Source: Cereibacter azotoformans (lineage in GTDB: Bacteria; Pseudomonadota; Alphaproteobacteria; Rhodobacterales; Rhodobacteraceae). From it: a DNA stretch of 64,000 bases. Below are positions 24,923 to 34,694 of the stretch, piece by piece (position 1 is the stretch's first letter; every line of letters begins with the position of its first letter). The position numbers were made by a program, and so were the translations under genes. Under the pieces are notes generated by a model. That model was not told where the DNA came from, made no database searches, and saw only the letters and a program-made list of their open reading frames with translations. Where the stretch lies: contig JAGFXX010000001.1 of assembly GCA_017599285.1 (NCBI GenBank), positions 186,001-250,000 on the forward strand, given 5' to 3'.

Positions 24923-26370
24923 GAGCCCAGCCCGCCGCCAGCCATTTCGTTGACGGCCGCCCGCTCGAGGATGCGGCCGGCGCGCCGATCCCCGTGATCC
25001 ACCCGGCCAATGGCGAGGAGATCGCGCGCCTGCACGAGGCCACGCCCGCCGTGATCGAGGCGGCGCTGGCGTCCGGCGCGCGGGCGCAGAAGGACTGGGC
25101 CGCGCTGCGCCCCGTCGAGAGGGCCCGCATCCTGCGCCGTGCCTCGGACCTGATCCGCGCGCGCAACGAGGAGCTGAGCATCCTCGAGACGCTCGACACC
25201 GGCAAGCCGCTGCAGGAGACCCTGGTGGCGGACTGGCCCTCGGGCGCGGACGCGCTGGAGTTCTTTGCGGGCCTCGCGCCCGCGGTGACGGGCGAGACGG
25301 TCCCGCTGGGGCAGGATTTCGTCTATACAATCCGCGAGCCGCTGGGTCTCTGCGTGGGCATCGGGGCCTGGAACTACCCCAGCCAGATCGCCTGCTGGAA
25401 GGCGGCGCCGGCGCTGGCCCTCGGCAATGCGATGGTGTTCAAGCCGTCCGAGGTGACGCCGCTCGGCGCGCTGAAGCTGGCCGAGATCCTGATCGAGGCG
25501 GGCCTGCCGCCGGGGCTGTTCAACGTGGTGCAGGGGCGCGGCGCGGTGGGCGCTGCGCTGGTGAGCGACAGCCGGGTGGCCAAGGTCTCGCTGACGGGCT
25601 CGGTGCCTACGGGCCGGCGCGTCTATGCCGCCGCGGCCGAGGGCGTGCGCCATGTCACGATGGAACTGGGCGGCAAGTCGCCGCTGATCGTCTTTGACGA
25701 CGCCGATCTCGAAAGCGCCATCGGCGCGGCGATGCTGGGCAACTTCTATTCGTCGGGCCAGATCTGCTCGAACGGGACGCGGGTCTTCGTGCAGAGGGGC
25801 CTCAAGGAGGCGTTCCTTGCGCGTCTGGCCGAGCGCGCCGATGCGATCCGCATGGGCGATCCGCTGGACCCCGAGGTGCAGATGGGCCCGCTGGTGTCGC
25901 AGGCGCAGCTCGAGAAGGTGCTGGGCTATATCGAGAAGGCCCGCGCCGAGGGGGGGCGGCTGGTCTGCGGCGGCGAAGCCTCGGTCAGCCCGGGCTGCTA
26001 CGTCCAGCCCACGGTCTTTGCCGATGTGACGGACACCATGACCCTCGCGCGCGAGGAGGTCTTCGGGCCGGTGATGGCGGTCCTCGACTTCGAGACCGAG
26101 GAGGAGGTGATCGCGCGGGCGAACGCCACCGACTTCGGGCTTGCCGCCGGGGTCTTCACGGCCGATCTCACGCGGGCGCACCGGGTGGTGGCGCAGCTGC
26201 AGGCCGGGACCTGCTGGATCAACGCCTACAACCTGACGCCGGTCGAGGCGCCCTTCGGCGGGGTCAAGATGTCGGGCGTGGGCCGCGAGAACGGCCGCGC
26301 GGCCGTCGAGCACTACACGCAGGTGAAGTCGGTCTATGTCGGCATGGGGCCGGTGGACGCCCCCTACTGA
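24919..26370 (+). CDS. betB: Betaine aldehyde dehydrogenase
   Basis: A 483-residue NAD-dependent aldehyde dehydrogenase converting betaine aldehyde to the osmoprotectant glycine betaine. The catalytic Glu is in [11 protein letters not shown] (~250) and the nucleophilic Cys in [16 protein letters not shown] (~285). The cofactor fold has [15 protein letters not shown]. The GTG start overlaps the betI stop (GTGA), and a nine-base gap leads to betA. Confidence 0.95.
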   Translation: MRAQPAASHFVDGRPLEDAAGAPIPVIHPANGEEIARLHEATPAVIEAALASGARAQKDWAALRPVERARILRRASDLIRARNEELSILETLDTGKPLQETLVADWPSGADALEFFAGLAPAVTGETVPLGQDFVYTIREPLGLCVGIGAWNYPSQIACWKAAPALALGNAMVFKPSEVTPLGALKLAEILIEAGLPPGLFNVVQGRGAVGAALVSDSRVAKVSLTGSVPTGRRVYAAAAEGVRHVTMELGGKSPLIVFDDADLESAIGAAMLGNFYSSGQICSNGTRVFVQRGLKEAFLARLAERADAIRMGDPLDPEVQMGPLVSQAQLEKVLGYIEKARAEGGRLVCGGEASVSPGCYVQPTVFADVTDTMTLAREEVFGPVMAVLDFETEEEVIARANATDFGLAAGVFTADLTRAHRVVAQLQAGTCWINAYNLTPVEAPFGGVKMSGVGRENGRAAVEHYTQVKSVYVGMGPVDAPY

Positions 26371-26379
26371 GGAACCGCG

Positions 26380-28026
26380 ATGTTCGATTATGTGATCGTG
26401 GGTGCCGGCTCGGCCGGCTGTGCCATGGCCTACCGGCTGGGCGAGGCGGGCCGTTCGGTGCTGGTCATCGAGCATGGGGGGACCGATGCCGGCCCCTTCA
26501 TCCAGATGCCGGCGGCGCTCTCCTATCCGATGAACATGGGGATCTACGACTGGGGCCTGAAGACCGAGCCCGAGCCGCATCTGGGGGGGCGGGTGCTGGC
26601 CACGCCGCGCGGTAAGGTGATCGGGGGCTCGTCCTCGATCAACGGCATGGTCTATGTCCGCGGCCATGCGCGCGACTTCGACCACTGGGCCGAGGCGGGG
26701 GCGGCGGGCTGGGGCTTTGCCGATGTGCTGCCCTATTTCAAGCGGATGGAGAACTGGCACGTTCCGGGCGACGTGGACTGGCGCGGCCATGACGGGCCGC
26801 TGCATGTGACGCGGGGGCCACGTTCGAACCCGCTGTTCAACGCCTTCATCGAGGCGGGCCGGCAGGCCGGCTATCCGGTCACCGACGACTACAACGGCGC
26901 CGCGCAGGAGGGCTTCGGCCCGATGGAGGCCACGATCTGGCAGGGCCGGCGCTGGTCGGCGGCCAACGCCTATCTCAAGCCCGCCATGAAGCGGTTCGGC
27001 GTCAAGGTCACGCGCGCGCTCGCGCTGCGCGTGGTGATCGAGGAGGGCCGGGCGGTCGGCGTAGAGGTGCAGCGCCGCGGGCGGCGCGAGGTGATCCGGG
27101 CGGGTCGCGAGGTGATCCTCGCCGCCTCCTCGATCAACACGCCGAAACTGCTGATGCTGTCGGGCATCGGGCCGGCCGCGCATCTGGCCGAGCATGGGCT
27201 GCCCGTGGTGGCCGATCGGCCGGGCGTGGGCCGGAACCTCCAGGATCATCTGGAGGTCTACATGCAATACGCAAGCCTCCAGCCGGTCACGCTCTTCAAG
27301 CACTGGAACCTGCGCGGCAAGGTGATGGTCGGCGCGCAGTGGCTGTTTACGGGGCGCGGCCTTGGCGCCTCGAACCAGTTCGAGGCCTGCGCCTTCATCC
27401 GCTCCAGGCCCGGGGTGGATTATCCCGACATCCAGTATCACTTCCTGCCGATCGCCGTGCGCTATGACGGCAAGGCCGCGGCCGAGGGGCACGGTTTTCA
27501 GGTCCATGTCGGGCCGATGCGCTCGCCCTCGCGCGGGTCGGTCACGCTGCGGTCGGCCGATCCCGAGGCCGCACCGGTAATCCGCTTCAACTACATGTCC
27601 ACGCCCGAGGACTGGGAGGACTTCCGCCGCTGCATCCGCCTCACGCGCGAGATCTTCGGGCAGGAGGCCTTCCGCCCCTTCGTGAAGGGCGAGATCCAAC
27701 CCGGGCCGGCCTGCCAGTCCGATGACGAGATCGACGCCTTCATCCGCGAGCATGTCGAGAGCGCCTACCACCCGTGCGGCACGGCGCGGATGGGGCGGGC
27801 GGACGATCCGATGGCGGTGGTCGATCCCGAATGCCGGGTGATCGGCGTGGCGGGGCTGCGCGTGGCCGACAGTTCGATCTTCCCGCGGGTGACGAACGGA
27901 AACCTGAACGCCCCCTCGATGATGGTGGGCGAGAAGGCGGCGGACCATGTGCTTGGCCGGACGCCGCTGGCGCCCCTGAACCACGAGCCCGTGGTGAACC
28001 CGAACTGGCGCGTGGCGCAGAGGTGA
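26380..28026 (+). CDS. betA: Choline dehydrogenase
   Basis: A 548-residue GMC-family FAD oxidoreductase that oxidises choline to betaine aldehyde, normally membrane-associated and linked to the electron chain. The N-terminal dinucleotide fold reads [23 protein letters not shown] signatures [18 protein letters not shown] and [15 protein letters not shown] are present, as is the catalytic C-terminal HPCGTARMG (~465) and the [17 protein letters not shown] end. GAGGAAC precedes the ATG. It is the last gene of betIBA. Confidence 0.96.
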   Translation: MFDYVIVGAGSAGCAMAYRLGEAGRSVLVIEHGGTDAGPFIQMPAALSYPMNMGIYDWGLKTEPEPHLGGRVLATPRGKVIGGSSSINGMVYVRGHARDFDHWAEAGAAGWGFADVLPYFKRMENWHVPGDVDWRGHDGPLHVTRGPRSNPLFNAFIEAGRQAGYPVTDDYNGAAQEGFGPMEATIWQGRRWSAANAYLKPAMKRFGVKVTRALALRVVIEEGRAVGVEVQRRGRREVIRAGREVILAASSINTPKLLMLSGIGPAAHLAEHGLPVVADRPGVGRNLQDHLEVYMQYASLQPVTLFKHWNLRGKVMVGAQWLFTGRGLGASNQFEACAFIRSRPGVDYPDIQYHFLPIAVRYDGKAAAEGHGFQVHVGPMRSPSRGSVTLRSADPEAAPVIRFNYMSTPEDWEDFRRCIRLTREIFGQEAFRPFVKGEIQPGPACQSDDEIDAFIREHVESAYHPCGTARMGRADDPMAVVDPECRVIGVAGLRVADSSIFPRVTNGNLNAPSMMVGEKAADHVLGRTPLAPLNHEPVVNPNWRVAQR

Positions 28027-28042
28027 AGTCGAGATCTTCAAC

Positions 28043-28086
28043 GTTCCTTAGCCCTTCCTTAGTCCTTTCTTAACCCTTCCTTAACT
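28043..28086 (+). repeat. Four-copy 11-bp tandem repeat with CtrA-like TTAA-N7-TTAA
   Basis: Four consecutive 11-mers (GTTCCTTAGCC, CTTCCTTAGTC, CTTTCTTAACC, CTTCCTTAACT) place TTAG, TTAG, TTAA, TTAA exactly 11 bp apart. The last two units read TTAACCCTTCCTTAAC, a perfect match to the CtrA consensus TTAA-N7-TTAA. The array lies between betA and a secreted nuclease gene, ending 42 bases before the latter's ATG. CtrA binding is inferred. Confidence 0.6.
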
Positions 28087-28128
28087 TCCGGCTTGCCTTT
28101 CGGCGCCCGAGCGTCGAAGCCTGCCGGC

Positions 28129-28773
28129 ATGTTAAGACTTTGTTCGCTTCTCGTTCTGCTCGCCCTCATGCCGTCCGCCGGGGCCGCTGCGGCCCTCGAG
28201 GGGCCCGCGCGCGTCATTGACGGAGACACGCTGGAAATCGAGGGCGTCCGCGTGCGCCTGTTCGGAATCGACGCGCCCGAGCGCAACCAGACCTGCGGCG
28301 AGCGCGATCTCCTGTGGTCCTGCGGGGAATGGGCGACCGAGCGGCTCGAGCTGTTGCTGGGCGGCGGGCAGGTCCGCTGCACCGGGGCCGAACGCGATCG
28401 CTACGGGCGGCTTCTCGCCACCTGCGAGGTGGATGGGCAGGATGTCGGCGCGCGCATGGTGCGGTCGGGTGCGGCGCTCGCCTACCGGCGCTATTCCATG
28501 CGCTATGTCGGCGAGGAGGGGCGGGCGCAGGCGGAGGGGACGGGCGTCTGGTCCGGGCCGATGCAGCGCCCCGAGGATTATCGCCACGGTCCGCCGGCGC
28601 CGCCTCCGCCGGGCGAGTGCGCGATCAAGGGCAATGTCTCGAAAAACGGCCGGATCTACCATCTGCCGGGGCAGGCGGATTACGATCGCACCGTCATATC
28701 CGGCCCCGAGGAGCGGTGGTTCTGCAGCGCGCGCGAGGCCGAGTCGGCGGGCTTTCGCCCGGCGCGCCGCTGA
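28129..28773 (+). CDS. Secreted thermonuclease-like (SNase) protein
   Basis: A 214-residue protein with a Sec signal peptide (LCSLLVLLALMPSAGAAA). The SNase domain (~25-150) has IDGDTL, with the catalytic triad equivalents Arg43 and Glu51 (VRLFGIDAPE) and Arg94 (RDRYGRLLA). After a Pro-rich linker (~160-170), a C-terminal module has CAIKGNVSKNGRIYHLPGQ and ends with GPEERWFCSAREAESAGFRPAR, a tail often attached to bacterial SNases. It probably degrades extracytoplasmic nucleic acid. It sits behind the TTAA/TTAG array. Confidence 0.85.
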   Translation: MLRLCSLLVLLALMPSAGAAAALEGPARVIDGDTLEIEGVRVRLFGIDAPERNQTCGERDLLWSCGEWATERLELLLGGGQVRCTGAERDRYGRLLATCEVDGQDVGARMVRSGAALAYRRYSMRYVGEEGRAQAEGTGVWSGPMQRPEDYRHGPPAPPPPGECAIKGNVSKNGRIYHLPGQADYDRTVISGPEERWFCSAREAESAGFRPARR

Positions 28774-28775
28774 CA

Positions 28776-28789
28776 TTGATGCGCGTCAA
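28776..28789 (+). promoter_or_regulatory. FNR/FnrL-like box
   Basis: TTGAT-GCGC-GTCAA is a TTGA-N6-TCAA palindrome, one base from the FNR consensus TTGAT-N4-ATCAA. It lies just after the nuclease stop and 58 bases before the small DUF465-like gene, a fitting position for an oxygen-regulated promoter. FnrL control is inferred. Confidence 0.5.
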
Positions 28790-28847
28790 GGCGCGAAAAG
28801 AATCTCCGGGCTAGCTTTTCCTTAACGAAACCAAGAGGGAGCACGGC

Positions 28848-28964
28848 ATGATCCACACCCCGCACGAGCTGATGGCGGATCTTCCGGACGTGACCGGGAC
28901 GAGCGGCACCCTCAGGAAATCCGACCCGCATTTTGCGCGTCTTGTCTGGAATGAACGCGGCTGA
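28848..28964 (+). pseudogene. Truncated YdcH/DUF465-family small protein
   Basis: The ATG has a GAGGGA ribosome site upstream. The 38-residue frame begins MIHTPHELMADLPDV and continues KSDPHFARL, the N-terminal half of DUF465 proteins (usually ~70-80 residues, HTPHEL to DAHFARL). It stops right after. In another frame the downstream DNA reads AAEPRGSQGPTSD, faintly like the family's AET...EP(T/A)SD segment, and is then interrupted by further stops. This looks like decay by frameshift, although a short functional peptide cannot be excluded. The remainder of the 307-bp gap to pccR holds only an FNR-like box and a hairpin. Confidence 0.55.
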
Positions 28965-29057
28965 ACCTCGTGGTTCACAGGGTCCCACCTCGGACCGCTG
29001 ACCCGGGCACGCACCGGATGAGGATCGCGCCATGAGCGCGTGCATATGAGACGGCTT

Positions 29058-29081
29058 GCAGGCCGCCCATGGGCGACCTGC
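29058..29081 (-). terminator. Hairpin at the pccR 3' end
   Basis: The arms GCAGGCCGCCC and GGGCGACCTGC are complementary apart from one wobble position, with an AT loop, immediately after the pccR stop (touching its last base). No U-tract follows, so termination is uncertain. Confidence 0.35.
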
Positions 29082-30466
29082 TAATCGACAATCTCGTAGG
29101 GCAACAACCCGCGCCGGTCGGGGTCCACCCGAAGGCGCTTTTCCAGCGGCGGCACAGACCGCTGGTGGCACTCCTGCCGGTCACAGATCCGGCAGGAGAT
29201 GCCGATCGGCTCGAACCTCCCCTTCAGATCCAGCCCGTCCGCATAGACCAGCGCATCGGCGTGCTGCAGCTCGCAGCCGAGCCCGATGGCGTAGCGGCGC
29301 ACGGGCGCCGTGAACGACCCCCCCGGTTTCGACACGTCCCGCGCCAGCAGCAGGTAGCGCACTCCGTCCGGCGTCTGGGCGAGCTGGCGCAGGAACTGGC
29401 CCGGCGTCTCGAAGGCGCGGTGGACGTTCCACAGCGGGCAGGCCCCGCCGAAGCGCGCGAACTGGAAGCGCGTGGCCGAATGGCGCTTGGTGATCGTGCC
29501 CGCCTGATCCACCCGCACGAAGAAGAAGGGCACGCCCTTGGCGCCGGGCCGCTGCAAGGTGGACAGCCGGTGCGCCACCTGCTCGATCGAGGCGCCGAAC
29601 AGGTCGGCCAGCCGCTCCAGATCGTGCCGCGTCTCGGCCGCCGCCTGCAGGAAGGGGCGGTAGGGCAGGAGGGCCGCCCCTGCGAAATAGTTGGCCAGAC
29701 CGATCTTGGCGATCTCGCGCGCCTCGGGCGTCTGGAACCGTGCGAGATCCAGCGTCGCCTCGAGCAGGTCGTTCTGCGTCAGCAGCGCCACCTGATGCAG
29801 AAGCTGGAACCGCTGCGTGGGCGCGGCGGCGCGTGCCGACAGGCGCAGCGCATTGCCCTCGCGGCTGCGGATGGCCGGCATGTCCGAGATCTGCAGCTCG
29901 ATCCCCGCCCGCGCCAGCGTCTCCATCGCGGCCGACAGGATGTCGCGCCGGACCCCGCCGGGGGCTGTGTAATGTTCGGCCGCGCGGTCCACCGCGTCGA
30001 TGTAATTGTCGCAATAGTGGAAGAAATCGCGCACCTCCTCCCAGGGCGAGGGGCGCAGGTCGGCCTCATCCCGCCCCAGCGCCTCGTCGAGCGAGGCGAG
30101 GCGCTCGTGCGTCTGGCGGTAGGCGCGGTGCAGGTCGAGAAAGGCCCGCGCCAGCGCCGGGGCGTTCGAGGCCACGAGCCTCAGGTCGGCGAGCGGCGGG
30201 CTGTCGGTAAAGATCGGATCGGCCAGCGCCTCGCGCATGTCGGTGACGATCCGCTCGGCCTCGGAGGTGGTGAGCTTGGTCACATCCACCCCGAACTCCT
30301 GCGCAAGCGCGAGGACCACGGTGGCCGAGACGGGCCGGTGGTTGTTCTCCATCTGGTTGAGATAGGGCAGCGAGGCGCCCAGCCGCTCGGCAAAGACCTT
30401 CTGCGTCAGGCCGAGCTTGACCCGAAGCTCGCGCAGTTTCGCCCCGGCGTAGAGTTTCTGCGCCAT
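29081..30466 (-). CDS. pccR: Short-chain fatty acyl-CoA regulator PccR (ScfR family)
   Basis: A 461-residue cytoplasmic regulator. It has an N-terminal XRE-type HTH (~5-62: LRELRVKLGLTQKVFAERLG, YLNQMENNHRPVS), a central region (~150-290) of the type found next to IrrE-like folds, and a C-terminal acyl-CoA-regulator domain with a Cys/His cluster (ISCRICDRQECHQR). In R. sphaeroides PccR controls propionyl-CoA assimilation and recognises TTTGCAAA repeats. The target genes pccB, pccA and mcm lie just downstream here. ATG 30466 has GGAGG upstream; two TTTGCAAA palindromes lie 13-40 bases before it, consistent with autoregulation. Confidence 0.93.
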   Translation of the reverse strand: MAQKLYAGAKLRELRVKLGLTQKVFAERLGASLPYLNQMENNHRPVSATVVLALAQEFGVDVTKLTTSEAERIVTDMREALADPIFTDSPPLADLRLVASNAPALARAFLDLHRAYRQTHERLASLDEALGRDEADLRPSPWEEVRDFFHYCDNYIDAVDRAAEHYTAPGGVRRDILSAAMETLARAGIELQISDMPAIRSREGNALRLSARAAAPTQRFQLLHQVALLTQNDLLEATLDLARFQTPEAREIAKIGLANYFAGAALLPYRPFLQAAAETRHDLERLADLFGASIEQVAHRLSTLQRPGAKGVPFFFVRVDQAGTITKRHSATRFQFARFGGACPLWNVHRAFETPGQFLRQLAQTPDGVRYLLLARDVSKPGGSFTAPVRRYAIGLGCELQHADALVYADGLDLKGRFEPIGISCRICDRQECHQRSVPPLEKRLRVDPDRRGLLPYEIVD

Positions 30467-30478
30467 CTCCGGCCTCCC

Positions 30479-30506
30479 TTTGCAAAGCTGGTTGTGCCTT
30501 TGCAAA
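30479..30506. promoter_or_regulatory. Twin TTTGCAAA operator at pccR
   Basis: Two copies of CTTTGCAAAG (cores 30479-30486 and 30499-30506) are 20 bp centre to centre, i.e. TTTGCAAA-N12-TTTGCAAA, in the 61-bp gap upstream of pccR. The spacing differs from the N4 reported for PccR targets but keeps the sites on one DNA face. Autoregulation is inferred. Confidence 0.7.
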
Positions 30507-30527
30507 GGGTGCGCGTCAACGGCCCCG

Positions 30528-31748
30528 TCAGGTGGGCAGGCCGAGCGACCGGGCGCGCCGGATCACCCACAGGATGGCCGCGATCGAGGCGAGGCCCGAA
30601 ACCAGCATGATGACGATCAGCGGCATCTCTCCGCCTTCGACGGTCAGCACCGCACCGGCGAGCGCGGCCAGCGCCGCGCCGCCGCCGATCATGATCGCGC
30701 CGCCGAGGCCCGAGGCCGTGCCCGCAAGCTGCGGATGGATCGACAGCATCCCGGCGTTGGCGTTGGGCAGCACCATGCCGTTGCCCAGCCCCACGGCCGT
30801 CATCATGCCGAAGAAGAAGGTGGGATGGTGCAGCCCCGCCAGCGTGCCGCCCATCAGGATCGCCAGCCCGCCGGTCGTGGCCACCGACCCCCAGAGCACC
30901 ATCCGGTTCATGCCCATGCGGATCGAGTAACGGCCCGACAGGAAGTTGCCGACCGCGTAGCCGATGGCGGGGGCGGCGAAGTAGATTCCCACCTGCGAGG
31001 AGGAGAGGTGGAAGATCTCGGTCCCCACGAAGGGCGCGCCGCCGAGATAGGCGAAGAAGCAGCCCGAGGCGAAGGCCGCGCAAAGCACATAGCCCCAGAA
31101 CCGCTGCGAGCCGAGCAGCGCCGGATATTGCCGCATCTGCGCCCCGAAGCTGACCGGCCGGATCTCGGATGTCTCGCCCAGATCGGCCCAGACCAGCGCC
31201 GTGACCGCCACCCCCAGCGCCAGCAGCAGCGCAAAGTTCGCATGCCAGCCGAACAGCTCGTCCAGCACGCCGCCGATCACCGGCCCGATCATCGGCACCA
31301 GCGACATGCCCATCGTGACATAGCCGATCATCGAGGCCGCCTGCTCATCCGGCACCATGTCGCGCACGACCGCCCGGCTGACCACGATCCCTGCGGCAAT
31401 CACCGCCTGCGCCATGCGGAAGAAGAGGAAGACCTCGGCCGTGGGCGCCACGAGCGTCCCCACCGTCGCCAGAAGGAAGAGCCCGAGCGACCACAGGATC
31501 ACGCTGCGCCGCCCGAACCGGTCCGAGATCGGCCCGACCAGCACCTGCAAGACCGCGCTCAGGCCGAGATAGAGCGCGACCGACAGCTGGAGCAGCTGGT
31601 AGGGCGCCTCGAACCAGGCGGCCATGCCGGGCAGCGAGGGCAGGAAGATGTTCATCGACAGCGCCGCAAGCCCCGTCAGCATCACGAGCGTGATGATGTG
31701 GGGCGGCGACTGCCGGTTCAGGAAGCGGGGAGGGGGCAGGGCAAGCAT
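30528..31748 (-). CDS. Bcr/CflA-family MFS efflux transporter
   Basis: A 406-residue inner-membrane protein with about twelve hydrophobic helices. The MFS loop motif between helices 2 and 3 reads [18 protein letters not shown] (~70-88), and the helix 5 region has [22 protein letters not shown], both as in Bcr/CflA drug exporters. It probably exports a hydrophobic compound with proton antiport; the substrate is unknown. It lies upstream of pccR on the same strand, but the pccR operators lie between them. Confidence 0.85.
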   Translation of the reverse strand: MLALPPPRFLNRQSPPHIITLVMLTGLAALSMNIFLPSLPGMAAWFEAPYQLLQLSVALYLGLSAVLQVLVGPISDRFGRRSVILWSLGLFLLATVGTLVAPTAEVFLFFRMAQAVIAAGIVVSRAVVRDMVPDEQAASMIGYVTMGMSLVPMIGPVIGGVLDELFGWHANFALLLALGVAVTALVWADLGETSEIRPVSFGAQMRQYPALLGSQRFWGYVLCAAFASGCFFAYLGGAPFVGTEIFHLSSSQVGIYFAAPAIGYAVGNFLSGRYSIRMGMNRMVLWGSVATTGGLAILMGGTLAGLHHPTFFFGMMTAVGLGNGMVLPNANAGMLSIHPQLAGTASGLGGAIMIGGGAALAALAGAVLTVEGGEMPLIVIMLVSGLASIAAILWVIRRARSLGLPT

Positions 31749-31783
31749 CGTCGAGAGTTAGGCCTCCTGCGACGAACTGTCCA

Positions 31784-32137
31784 TCAGCTCCAGCGATGGA
31801 AGATGAAGAAAGCCCCCAGCCCGATGAAGGCAAATCCGAGCAGATGATTCCATTGCAGCGGCTCCTTCAGGTAGAGCACCGAGAAGGCGGCGAAGACGGC
31901 CAGCGTGATCACCTCCTGGATGGTCTTGAGTTCGGCGGCCGAGAAATGGCCGTGTCCGATCCGGTTCGCCGGCACCTGAAGGAGATATTCGAAGAAGGCG
32001 ATCCCCCAGCTCGCGAAGATGACGATGAGAAGCGGCGCGGTCTTGAACTTCAGGTGCCCGTACCAGGCGAAGGTCATGAAGATGTTCGACGCGAGAAGAA
32101 GCCCGATGGTGACGAAAGGCACCGGAAGCGTAGGCAT
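31784..32137 (-). CDS. DUF486 / DMT-type small membrane protein
   Basis: A 117-residue protein with four hydrophobic helices and few charges. It matches the DUF486 family (small DMT-superfamily-like proteins), including [22 protein letters not shown] at the N terminus and [13 protein letters not shown] in the middle. The function is unknown. It is divergent from pccB with a 129-bp gap containing TTTGCAAA-type sites, so its expression may be affected by PccR. Confidence 0.8.
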   Translation of the reverse strand: MPTLPVPFVTIGLLLASNIFMTFAWYGHLKFKTAPLLIVIFASWGIAFFEYLLQVPANRIGHGHFSAAELKTIQEVITLAVFAAFSVLYLKEPLQWNHLLGFAFIGLGAFFIFHRWS

Positions 32138-32149
32138 GGAGGGGTCCTG

Positions 32150-32197
32150 TTTGCGGATTTGCGATTTGCACGCTGCGCTGGCAAAGTAATTTGCAAA
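32150..32197. promoter_or_regulatory. Candidate PccR operator region at pccB
   Basis: A perfect TTTGCAAA lies at 32190-32197, preceded three bases earlier by TGGCAAAG (32179-32186), an imperfect second palindrome. TTTGC direct repeats also occur at 32150, 32158 and 32165. The cluster lies 70-117 bases before the pccB ATG, matching the published PccR target. Confidence 0.7.
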
Positions 32198-32266
32198 TAT
32201 CCCGAAATTTTCTTTCGCAGCAGCGGGCTCCTGACTATGGTGCGCCGAAATTCGGGGGGCAAGGCC

Positions 32267-33799
<1,533 letters not shown>

Positions 33800-33821
33800 C
33801 ACCACGGAAGGGGAGGGGAAG

Positions 33822-33926
33822 ATGAGACGTGTCGTCGCGCCGGGCGCTGCAGGGGCGCCCGGATCCGCCGCGGCCCTGATCGGACAGGCCGCAGAGGCCC
33901 GGCCGGATCGGCGGTGCACGGCATGA
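33822..33926 (+). CDS. Small ORF coupled to DUF6497 gene (possible split signal peptide)
   Basis: A 34-codon frame with a strong GGAGGGGAAG ribosome site directly before the ATG. The product, MRRVVAPGAAGAPGSAAAL followed by IGQAAEARPDRRCTA, has a positively charged start and an Ala-rich body like a weak signal peptide. Its stop overlaps the next ATG (ATGA). The following gene lacks a good ribosome site and a signal peptide, so either this is a leader providing translational coupling or a frameshift has split one gene. Confidence 0.4.
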   Translation: MRRVVAPGAAGAPGSAAALIGQAAEARPDRRCTA

Positions 33927-34273
33927 CGGATGCGGCAGGGCTGATTCCGGTGCCCTCGGGCCAGGTGGTCACGCTTCTGGACACGATCTGGAACGAGCCG
34001 GGGCCTTCGGGCCTTACGTTCCGCTTCCGCTTCCTCGCCCCCGGCATCGGGAGCGGCGGAGGGATCGACTATGACACGGCCTTCGCGGACATGCTCGCGC
34101 TCTGCCAGGCTTATGTCGTGCCGAAGATCGCCGACGTCCTGCCCCAGCCGGAGCAGGTGATCATCTCCTTCTCGGACCGGCCGCTGCCCTTCGGCGCCGC
34201 CGACCCCGAGGCGACACAATATTTCGAGGCCTTCAGCATTCAGGATGGCCACTGTATCTTGGAGGCCTTCTGA
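33923..34273 (+). CDS. DUF6497-like protein
   Basis: A 116-residue frame starting MTDAAGLIPVPSGQ. It resembles a small family of Rhodobacterales proteins of unknown function (VPSGQ near the start, the RFRFLAPGI segment, the PEQVIISFSDRPLPFGAADPEATQYFEAF block). Related proteins, as I recall them, usually carry a signal peptide. Here the region before the ATG is in a different frame (see the preceding ORF), suggesting that the annotated start is internal. No function is known. The following 214 bp to the next gene are lower in GC and hold only a six-base-pair hairpin (34440-34455). Confidence 0.6.
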   Translation: MTDAAGLIPVPSGQVVTLLDTIWNEPGPSGLTFRFRFLAPGIGSGGGIDYDTAFADMLALCQAYVVPKIADVLPQPEQVIISFSDRPLPFGAADPEATQYFEAFSIQDGHCILEAF

Positions 34274-34487
34274 TGACAGCACCATCTATTGTGGTCCCTT
34301 TCGGCGCCGAGCGGCGGGCTGATGTAGAAGAGTCACAGGGCGACGGTTTGAAACGCATGATGTGTCAATCGCTTGGGGGATCAGATACGATGGTGGACGA
34401 CCGAACCCAAGCGGTCTATGCCTCGCAGGAAGTCCACGGAGAGGAAGGATCCTCTGCGTCGGCTTGCAATGATAAATGGAGTAGAGG

Positions 34488-34622
34488 ATGTCGAAGAGCA
34501 CTGTTGTTTTCGCGCTGTGCATGGTTGCGTTCGTCGCTGCCTGCGCGAAGAAAGAGGAAACGGTTTACGTGGAACAGCCGGCCGTCACGGCTGAGCCGGT
34601 CTACACGGGCAAGTACAAGTAA
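34488..34622 (+). CDS. Small lipoprotein (44 residues)
   Basis: A short gene with a very good ribosome site (GGAGTAGAGG) before the ATG. The product has a signal sequence and lipobox (MSKSTVVFALCMVAFVAAC, lipid-bearing Cys19), then a short charged and Tyr/Pro-rich tail (KKEETVYVEQP ... GKYK). It should be anchored in the membrane by its lipid. A perfect-armed hairpin follows nine bases after the stop. Function unknown; very short lipoproteins of this kind are common in Rhodobacteraceae. Confidence 0.75.
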   Translation: MSKSTVVFALCMVAFVAACAKKEETVYVEQPAVTAEPVYTGKYK

Positions 34623-34630
34623 TCTGCCCG

Positions 34631-34659
34631 GGCGGGCCGTCGAGCATCTCCGGCCCGCC
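34631..34659 (+). terminator. Hairpin after the small lipoprotein gene
   Basis: The perfect 9-bp arms GGCGGGCCG and CGGCCCGCC with an 11-base loop begin nine bases after the stop. Only a short pyrimidine run (TACCTTCCC) follows. Confidence 0.5.
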
Positions 34660-34694
34660 TACCTTCCCGCCCTCCTGACCGGGGAGGGCGTGGC

